DNA of 47,305 nt from Jejubacter sp036620675 (lineage in GTDB: Bacteria; Pseudomonadota; Gammaproteobacteria; Enterobacterales; Enterobacteriaceae), in the NCBI GenBank assembly GCA_036620675.1, contig JAZHEE010000032.1. One strand, 5' to 3'. Under the pieces are notes generated by a model. The model made no database searches. It saw only the letters and a list, made by a program, of their open reading frames with translations, and had not been told where the DNA came from. A program made the position numbers and the translations under genes. Positions 42,069 through 47,305 of this stretch are shown piece after piece; position 1 is the first letter of the stretch; every line of letters starts with the position of its first letter.

Positions 42069-42998
42069 ATGCCGCTAACGCTCTCGCTCAATACCAATCC
42101 GTTGGTTAACCGCATCGCCAGACCGGAAACGCTGATTGACTGCATCGCCGGAGAGATTCGCCTGCGCGATGTTCAACTCACGCACGAATTTATTAACCCT
42201 TGCTGGCCGGCTTCAACCCTTAACGCGCTCATCCGTCGCACCCGGGAACGCCTGGCGCGCACCGGCGTGCGTATCACTTCGGGCATGACTGGCCCCTATG
42301 GCCGTCTTAACCACTTCGGCCATCCGGAGCCCTCCGTACGTCGCTACTACATCGACTGGTTTAAAACCTTTGCCGATATTATTGCCGAACTGGGCGGCAG
42401 CGCCGTCGGTTCGCAGTTCGCCATCTTTAGCTGGGAGGATTTCAACACCCCGGCGCGGCGCGAAGCCCAAATCGATTGCGCCATAGAGTGCTGGGCCGAG
42501 GTAGCGGAACACGCCAAAGCCGCCGGGCTGCGCTATCTGTTCTGGGAACCGATGAGCATTGGTCGGGAGTTCGGCGAAACGATTCCGGCCGCTATCGCCC
42601 TTCAGACCCGGCTTAACAATGCGGGCCTGGCGATTCCGATGTGGATGATGGCCGATATCGACCACGGCGACGTTACCTCCACCAGCCCTGACGATTACGA
42701 CCCCTATGCCTGGGCCTGCGCCGTGCCGCGCTGGTCGCCCATTATCCATATTAAACAGAGTATGATGGATAAAAGCGGGCACCGACCCTTTACCGCCCGC
42801 TATAATGCCAACGGTCGCATCCAGCCACAAGCGCTGCTCGATGCGCTGGCCCGCGGCGGCGCCCGGGATAACGAACTTTGTCTTGAGTTGAGCTTTAAAG
42901 AGCGTGAACCCGCAGACAGCAACGTCATCGCCGATATCGCCGAAAGCGTCGCTTTCTGGGCTCCCTGGGTGGACACCGGCGCGAACGACCTGAATTAA
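42069..42998 (+). CDS. eryC: Tetrulose-phosphate racemase/epimerase (EryC)
   Basis: 309 residues; GGGAG before the ATG. TIM-barrel protein of the sugar-phosphate isomerase/epimerase group with LRDVQLTHEFINPCWP, GMTGPYGRLNHFGHPEPSVRRYYIDWFK, LRYLFWEPMSIGREFGET, MWMMADIDHGDVTS and IIHIKQSMMDKSGHRPF. In Brucella EryC converts L- to D-tetrulose 4-phosphate. Assignment is by family resemblance and operon order. Confidence 0.84.
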   Translation: MPLTLSLNTNPLVNRIARPETLIDCIAGEIRLRDVQLTHEFINPCWPASTLNALIRRTRERLARTGVRITSGMTGPYGRLNHFGHPEPSVRRYYIDWFKTFADIIAELGGSAVGSQFAIFSWEDFNTPARREAQIDCAIECWAEVAEHAKAAGLRYLFWEPMSIGREFGETIPAAIALQTRLNNAGLAIPMWMMADIDHGDVTSTSPDDYDPYAWACAVPRWSPIIHIKQSMMDKSGHRPFTARYNANGRIQPQALLDALARGGARDNELCLELSFKEREPADSNVIADIAESVAFWAPWVDTGANDLN

Positions 42999-43013
42999 CG
43001 CAGAGGAGAAGCA

Positions 43014-43955
43014 ATGAGCACGGAAGAGTCACTGGTCCTGCGTGCCGCCTGGCTGCACTTTGTGGGTGGCCTGACCCAGGCTGAAGTGGCAAAACGTCTG
43101 GGACTCCCTTCAGTCAAAACCCACAGAATGATTGCCAGAGCGGTAGCGGAAGGCGCCGTGAAAGTCTCTATCGATGGCGATATCGTGGAGTGTCTCGAAC
43201 TGGAAAACCAGCTACGTCAGCGCTACGGCCTTACCGAATGCCGTATCGCGCCGGATCTGGGCGAAAGTGGCCTGCCGGAGCGAGCATTGGGCACAATCGG
43301 CGCCGAATATCTGAAGTCGCTGCTGTCACGTGGAGAACTGAAAACGCTGGGCCTGGGCCACGGCCGCACGCTGTCAGCTATGGTGCACCAGCTGCCGCGC
43401 ATGGAAATCCCCGATATTCGCGTGGTGTCGCTGTTGGGCTGCCTGACCCGCAACTATGCGCTGAACCCTCATGACGTCATGCACCGTATCGCCGCCAGAA
43501 CCGGCGCCATGGCCTATATGATGCCGGTGCCCTTCTTCGCCAATACTGCCGAAGATCGCGAAGTTCTGCTGGCCCAGCGCGGCGTCAGCGAAGTGTTCCG
43601 GATGGCGGCGGAAGCGGACTATAAACTGGTGGGCATCGGCACCGTCGAACCGGCGACTCAACTGGTGGAGTCCGGTATGCTGGAAGCGCGCGATATGCTG
43701 GCCATCGCCCGGGAGGGCGGCGCCGGCGAGATCCTCGGCCACTTTGTCGACAGGCGCGGTAATATTCTGCACACCACCCTGACCGACCGCACCCTTGCCG
43801 TTCCTCTTTCACTACAGCGCAAGGAGCGCATCGTCGCGCTGGCGGGCGGCCCCGAAAAAATTCCCGCTCTGCGGGCGGTGCTTAACAGCGGGCTGCTACA
43901 CGGGCTGATTACCGATGAAAAAAGCGCCCGGGCGCTGATCGATAACGCAGAATAA
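43014..43955 (+). CDS. eryD: SorC-family regulator EryD
   Basis: 313 residues; GAGGAG before the ATG. N-terminal HTH GGLTQAEVAKRLGLPSVKTHRMI (about 18-40) and SorC-type sugar-phosphate-binding domain with TLGLGHGRTLSAMVHQL, VVSLLGCLTRNYALNPHDVMHRIAARTGA, LVGIGTVEPATQLVESGM and a final VALAGGPEKIPALRAVLNSGL. In Brucella EryD represses the ery operon and responds to erythritol. It is the last gene of eryABCD here. Confidence 0.87.
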   Translation: MSTEESLVLRAAWLHFVGGLTQAEVAKRLGLPSVKTHRMIARAVAEGAVKVSIDGDIVECLELENQLRQRYGLTECRIAPDLGESGLPERALGTIGAEYLKSLLSRGELKTLGLGHGRTLSAMVHQLPRMEIPDIRVVSLLGCLTRNYALNPHDVMHRIAARTGAMAYMMPVPFFANTAEDREVLLAQRGVSEVFRMAAEADYKLVGIGTVEPATQLVESGMLEARDMLAIAREGGAGEILGHFVDRRGNILHTTLTDRTLAVPLSLQRKERIVALAGGPEKIPALRAVLNSGLLHGLITDEKSARALIDNAE

Positions 43956-44011
43956 AGGGATCGCTCGTTTTGCCATGGCTGATTCCTTACCGTGCGTTCA
44001 GAATATTCTGT

Positions 44012-44030
44012 AACTGCAGGAGGCAGTTTT
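44012..44030 (+). terminator. Short hairpin after eryD
   Basis: AACTGC-AGGAG-GCAGTT followed by TT. A short stem and short T-tract, 57 bases past the eryD stop. It may end the ery transcript or only attenuate it. Confidence 0.4.
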
Positions 44031-44054
44031 AACAATATCCTGAACGGAGGCCTT

Positions 44055-44168
44055 ATGGATCAAAGCAAGCATATTCTGGAACTCAACCGCCGGCTCCCGC
44101 TGGTTACCTTCGGTATCTGCAGCGCCTCATTCGCTGTCTGCTCGCTGATTTTACTGGTGTTTGGTTAA
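44055..44168 (+). CDS. 37-residue single-span membrane protein
   Basis: A short gene with a strong site (AACGGAGGCCTT) before the ATG. The product begins with a charged, polar part (MDQSKHILELNRRLP) and ends with one hydrophobic segment (FGICSASFAVCSLILLVFG). A good terminator follows. The layout of ribosome site, amphipathic N-terminus, single helix and terminator is typical of genuine small membrane proteins in enteric bacteria. No named family was recognised. It lies between the ery and uxu/gnt blocks and may be expressed on its own or with eryABCD. Confidence 0.6.
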   Translation: MDQSKHILELNRRLPLVTFGICSASFAVCSLILLVFG

Positions 44169-44171
44169 ATC

Positions 44172-44225
44172 TCCGCCCGGATAACGGGCGGATATTCTTT
44201 ACCTTCCGGCCAGGCCGGAAGTTTT
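44172..44225 (+). terminator. Two hairpins after the 37-residue gene
   Basis: First: TCCGCCCG-GATAA-CGGGCGGA (44172-44192), followed by TATTCTTT. Second: CTTCCGGCC-A-GGCCGGAAG (44203-44221), followed by TTTT. Together they form a likely terminator for the + strand. Confidence 0.75.
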
Positions 44226-44233
44226 CCGTAAGC

Positions 44234-44261
44234 AAAAAGCCCCCTGATGCCATCAGAGGGC
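44234..44261 (-). terminator. Terminator of the GntP-family gene
   Basis: On the minus strand GCCCTCTGATG pairs with CATCAGGGGGC (one G-T pair) and is followed by TTTTT. It lies just past the stop of the permease gene at 44286. Confidence 0.8.
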
Positions 44262-44285
44262 AATGTAAACCACGGGCGTACTGAC

Positions 44286-45620
44286 TCAGGAGATAAACAG
44301 GCTCAGCAGCAGCACCATCATCAACCCTACCACCGAATTAATCAGCTCCAGCAATCCCCAGGTTTTAAAGGTATCGCGCATCGAAATACCGAAAGTCTCT
44401 TTAAACAGCAAGAATCCGCCGTCGTACATCAGGGTTATGGTGTTGCTACCGCAGGCCACCGCCAGACACATCAGCGCCGGATTCAGATCAAAAGCCCCCA
44501 CCATCGGCGAGACGATCCCGGCGGAGGTAATGGCCGCCACCGCCCCCTGACCAGTCAGAATACGGATGATAGCGGTAATCAGCCAGGCAATGATAAAGGG
44601 CGACAGATGCACATGGCTCATTACCGTCACGATATGGTCGCCTACGCCGGAGTCGATAATCACCTGCTTCAGTATTCCGCCAGCGCTAATGACAAACAGC
44701 ACGTTAGCGATTTTCGCCACCGAATCGCTAACAAAACCGTTAATCTGACCGGCATTCATACCGCGACGAATGCCCAGCAGCCAGATAGCGGCACCGGTGG
44801 CCAGCAGCATACTGATTTCAGCGCTACCCATAAATTCAAAGAACTTCGCTACGCCGGATTCCGCCCCCAGCAGCGAGTGGATCAGCGATGATGCGATCAT
44901 CAGCAGCGCCGGAATCAGCGGAATCGAGATGCTGACGGCAAACGAAGGCAGTTCATGCGCCGGTTTTTCCGGCTGGGGCTTGATCATCGCATTCAGCTTC
45001 ATATCGCGAATGCCGGGCAGAAACGCCGGCAGCAGAATCCCCGCGCAGAACAGCGCCGGAATAATCACCAGAATGCCGTAAAGGTAAACCTGCACAATAT
45101 CGGCCTGAAAAGCGCTGACCAGCGCTACCGGGCCGGGCTGCGGCGGAAACAGGCTGTGGCCCATAGTGGCACCCACCACCGTAGGAATAACCAGCTTCAT
45201 CCAGGGAATATTGGCCTTACTGGCGATATTCAGCACCAGCGGCATGGCTATCAGAAACGCCACTTCGTAAAACATGGCGATACCGAAGATAACGCCAATG
45301 AACATCAGACCGACAGCCAGAAAGCGGGTGCCGCAATGTCGAATTACCGTATCGGCAATCTGCTGGCTGGCGCCTGACTCCGTCATAAACTTACCGATAA
45401 TCGCGCCGAAAATAATAATCAGCGCCAGGTGCCCCATAATACCGCCCAGCCCCTGCTGAACCATGGAGACGATTTTATCGAAAGGCACCCCTTCCATTAT
45501 TGCCACAAACAAGCCGGCGATGAGTAACGCGAAGATATTATGAACCTTGTATTTCACATTCATAATAACCAACAGCGCAATACCGACCAGAACCCAAAGC
45601 AAAGCCAGAGCTGGAGACAT
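44286..45620 (-). CDS. GntP-family gluconate/hexuronate:H+ symporter
   Basis: 444 residues; GGAGGATAGT precedes the ATG. About 12 hydrophobic segments with GntP marks: ALIIIFGAIIGKFMTESGASQQIADTVI, FYEVAFLIAMPLVLNIA, SLFPPQPGPVALVSAFQADI, FVISAGGILKQVIIDSGVGDHI, and LTGQGAVAAITSAGIVSPM. It is a family member but not an E. coli GntP orthologue by sequence. In E. coli gntP lies beside uxuAB and moves fructuronate; here it follows uxuA on the same strand, which suggests a hexuronate-pathway substrate. Confidence 0.87.
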   Translation of the reverse strand: MSPALALLWVLVGIALLVIMNVKYKVHNIFALLIAGLFVAIMEGVPFDKIVSMVQQGLGGIMGHLALIIIFGAIIGKFMTESGASQQIADTVIRHCGTRFLAVGLMFIGVIFGIAMFYEVAFLIAMPLVLNIASKANIPWMKLVIPTVVGATMGHSLFPPQPGPVALVSAFQADIVQVYLYGILVIIPALFCAGILLPAFLPGIRDMKLNAMIKPQPEKPAHELPSFAVSISIPLIPALLMIASSLIHSLLGAESGVAKFFEFMGSAEISMLLATGAAIWLLGIRRGMNAGQINGFVSDSVAKIANVLFVISAGGILKQVIIDSGVGDHIVTVMSHVHLSPFIIAWLITAIIRILTGQGAVAAITSAGIVSPMVGAFDLNPALMCLAVACGSNTITLMYDGGFLLFKETFGISMRDTFKTWGLLELINSVVGLMMVLLLSLFIS

Positions 45621-45689
45621 ACTATCCTCCGACAGAACTATTATTATGATCAGACGCCGGGGAACCCCGGCGTGAATGAAGGGAGACTA

Positions 45690-46760
45690 TCAGGACTTCT
45701 GGTTTTCCAGCGCTTCCCACAGCCCCAGCAGATAGGTAGCGCCAAGCGCGCGATCGTAAAGGCCATAGCCCGGGCGCCCGGTTTCACCCCAGATAAAGCG
45801 GCCATGGTCAGGACGAATATAGCCATCAAAACCGTTATCGTGCAGCGCCTGCATAACCCGATACATATCCAGCGAGCCATAACGGGTAGGATGAGCCGAT
45901 TCGTAAAAATCTTTATCCTTAATGATCTTAATATTCCGCACGTGGGCGAAATGAATGCGCCCACGGCGGCTGAATTCGGCAAGAATTTCGCAAACGTTAT
46001 TCTGCGGTTCCTCGGCAATAGAACCGGTACACAGCGTAATGCCATTAGCCGGAGAGTCGACGGCATTACACAGCCAGTCGAGATCGTCGCGGTTTTTAAT
46101 GATCCGCGGCAGACCGAAAATAGAGTACGGCGGATCGTCGGGATGAATCGCCATTTTCACGCCGACCTCTTCACAAACCGGCACCACCCGCTCCAGGAAG
46201 TAGACCAGGTTTTCGCGCAGCTTGTCATCATCTACATCTTTATAGCTGTCGAATAACGCCTGAACCTGCGCCAGACGCTCCGGTTCCCAGCCTGGCAGCG
46301 CAAAGCCGTTGGAGTTGCCCAGCACTTCGGCCACCACCTGCTCCAGCGTCTTGTCAATGCCCGCTTTTTCGAAGGCCATAGTCAGGGAGCCGTCTTCCAG
46401 GCGGTAATTCATATCGGTCTTCATCCAGTCGAATACCGGCATAAAGTTGTAGCAAATCACCTTAACGCCGAACTCCGCCAGATTGCGGATGGTCTGCTGG
46501 TAATTGGCGATATAGCGATCGCGCTCCGGCAGGCCAATCTTGATAGCGTCATGAATATTAACGCTTTCAATAACCTCCATGGCCAGACCGGCATTGTGGG
46601 CCTGAGCCACCAGCGCCTGAATCTTCTCTTTTGGCCAGACTTCGCCAACGGGAACGTCGTACAACGCTCCGACAACACCTTCCACTCCCGGCACCTGGCG
46701 GATCTGCTCCAGGGTCACTTTATCTTCATCTGGCCCGAACCAGCGCATTGTCATTTGCAT
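45690..46760 (-). CDS. uxuA: D-mannonate dehydratase
   Basis: 356 residues. UxuA (xylose-isomerase-like TIM barrel) with MTMRWFGPDEDKVTLEQIRQVPGV, YDVPVGEVWPKEKI, CYNFMPVFDWMKTDMNY, VKMAIHPDDPPYSIFGLPRI, the metal-site GITLCTGSIAE, HFAHVRNIK and YIRPDHGRFIWGE. It removes water from mannonate to give 2-keto-3-deoxygluconate. It is the shorter form of the family (about 357 residues, as in Bacillus) rather than the 394-residue E. coli form. The mannonate oxidoreductase gene uxuB is not in the window. The ribosome site (AAGGA) is rather distant from the ATG. Confidence 0.92.
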   Translation of the reverse strand: MQMTMRWFGPDEDKVTLEQIRQVPGVEGVVGALYDVPVGEVWPKEKIQALVAQAHNAGLAMEVIESVNIHDAIKIGLPERDRYIANYQQTIRNLAEFGVKVICYNFMPVFDWMKTDMNYRLEDGSLTMAFEKAGIDKTLEQVVAEVLGNSNGFALPGWEPERLAQVQALFDSYKDVDDDKLRENLVYFLERVVPVCEEVGVKMAIHPDDPPYSIFGLPRIIKNRDDLDWLCNAVDSPANGITLCTGSIAEEPQNNVCEILAEFSRRGRIHFAHVRNIKIIKDKDFYESAHPTRYGSLDMYRVMQALHDNGFDGYIRPDHGRFIWGETGRPGYGLYDRALGATYLLGLWEALENQKS

Positions 46761-46948
46761 GATTATTTTTGTCCTTACCGCTCACTCTTGGAAATTAACT
46801 ACCATACTAGTTAGATCATAGCATACCGGGAGTACCTACCTGCTTTTGTTGATCGACTTCACAAAATCAGGCGATGTTGTAGATTTATGGCGCAAGGGCA
46901 TAACAAGCGGAATCGCAAATGAACGTGAAGCTTTTGGAGGCGATGGCT
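46761..46948. other. Upstream region of uxuA
   Basis: AT-rich near 46790-46860. A small palindrome, ACTAGT, lies at about 46806. No reliable GntR/UxuR-type operator or promoter could be fixed and no gene was recognised. Confidence 0.35.
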
Positions 46949-47195
46949 GGCAGAAGATGATGATACGGCGGGTAGGGAAACCCTCTCTTGCTTCAGGGAG
47001 AGGGCCGGGGTGAGGGTGACAGACAGCTCCGGCGCCCGGTTTCAGAACAGAAGCGGCAGAATATGATGATGCGGCGGACTGGGGGCCCCTCTCCCTTCCA
47101 GGGAGAGGGCCGGGGTGAGGGTGACAGGCAGCTTCGGCGCCCTGTTTCAGAACAAAAGCGGCAGAATATGACGATGCGGTGGCTGTTCCGTTCAC
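46949..47195. repeat. Tandem intergenic repeat, right copies
   Basis: Two units, period 106 bases (CCCTCTC starts at 46981 and 47087), preceded by part of a third (46949-46980). Each has a hairpin core, CCCTCTC...GGGAGAGGG, then CCGGGGTGAGGGTGACAG, CGGCGCCC, GTTTCAGAACA, AAGCGGCAGAATATGA. The left-end copy at 15-126 is the same element in the opposite orientation. Open frames across these units have repeated HPHPGPLP-type translations and are not real genes. Confidence 0.8.
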
Positions 47196-47305
47196 TTTGC
47201 GTGATTGCTTCTCTGTCAATCCACTGCGGGTGAACGGGCCAGGGGGGCTCAGTCGCCGCCTCCCTGGCGACCCGGGCTCCCCGGCGGTAAAAAACGCCGC
47301 TGACG
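47196..47305. other. Right edge, no gene assigned
   Basis: A GC-rich stretch. On the minus strand a frame ending GSPGRQGGGD with a TGA is open to the edge, but it cannot be identified from so few residues and may be a chance frame. Confidence 0.25.

Noticed and set aside
46836..47233. Two open frames across the right-end repeats
   Set aside because: Their translations contain the same peptide repeated with each unit (HPHPGPLP-like), a sign of repeat DNA rather than a gene.
1..47305. CRISPR arrays, tRNA or rRNA genes, insertion sequences
   Set aside because: No regularly spaced repeats with unique spacers, no RNA gene patterns and no transposase-like protein were seen.

Overview
The window looks like chromosomal DNA of a member of the Enterobacteriaceae or a close relative within Enterobacterales. 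The evidence is the near-E. coli-like HpaBC, HpaG, XylE and YeaR-type proteins, Shine-Dalgarno sites ahead of most genes, CRP-type sites, and short GC-rich intergenic repeats of enteric type. Most genes are GC-rich. The stretch at about 735-2611 and several intergenic regions are visibly AT-richer. No rRNA, tRNA, transposase, phage gene or CRISPR array was seen.

Layout from left to right. (1) 1-152: a tandem intergenic repeat. (2) 194-2611: a YeaR-type gene whose upstream region carries a perfect sigma-54 promoter, an IHF-like site and three GT-N7-AC sites of NorR type, followed by a divergent isochorismatase-fold hydrolase and GlxA-type regulator. (3) 2762-9601: an orphan, shortened fimbrial usher, a DUF1090 (YqjC-like) protein, and a BvgAS/EvgAS-type phosphorelay with a 1152-residue kinase and a LuxR-type regulator. 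(4) 9927-18847: the 4-hydroxyphenylacetate (homoprotocatechuate) pathway, read leftwards as hpaG-E-D-F-H-I-A then hpaB-C. The usual permease hpaX and repressor hpaR are missing, although an HpaR-like palindrome is still at the hpaG promoter. (5) 19105-21431: xylE and a DUF924 gene. (6) 21587-24554: a CitA/CitH-type citrate symporter, a ModA-like binding protein and a LysR regulator. (7) 24736-25413: a LprI/DUF1311-type secreted protein and a frameshifted small membrane protein gene. (8) 25555-31334: a periplasmic molybdenum hydroxylase operon (2Fe-2S subunit, Tat-exported Mo subunit, tri-heme cytochrome, MarR regulator) with a divergent XdhC-type maturation factor. (9) 31368-32963: a chemoreceptor. 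(10) 33218-43955: an erythritol locus with a DeoR regulator, a complete sugar ABC importer plus DUF2291 protein, and divergent eryABCD. (11) 44055-46760: a 37-residue membrane peptide, a GntP-family permease and uxuA. (12) 46949-47195: the same intergenic repeat family as at the left end, in the opposite orientation.

The region is mostly a catabolic archipelago: aromatic acid (hpa), pentose (xylE), citrate-like acid, an N-heteroaromatic or aldehyde-type substrate (Mo hydroxylase), tetritol (ery) and hexuronate (uxuA/GntP). Each block has its own transporter and/or regulator. The clearest unusual regulatory feature is the nitric-oxide-type (NorR plus sigma-54) promoter architecture ahead of the YeaR-type gene. 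The most notable metabolic feature is an ery locus with a dedicated ABC importer but without the two isomerase genes that finish the pathway in Brucella and rhizobia.
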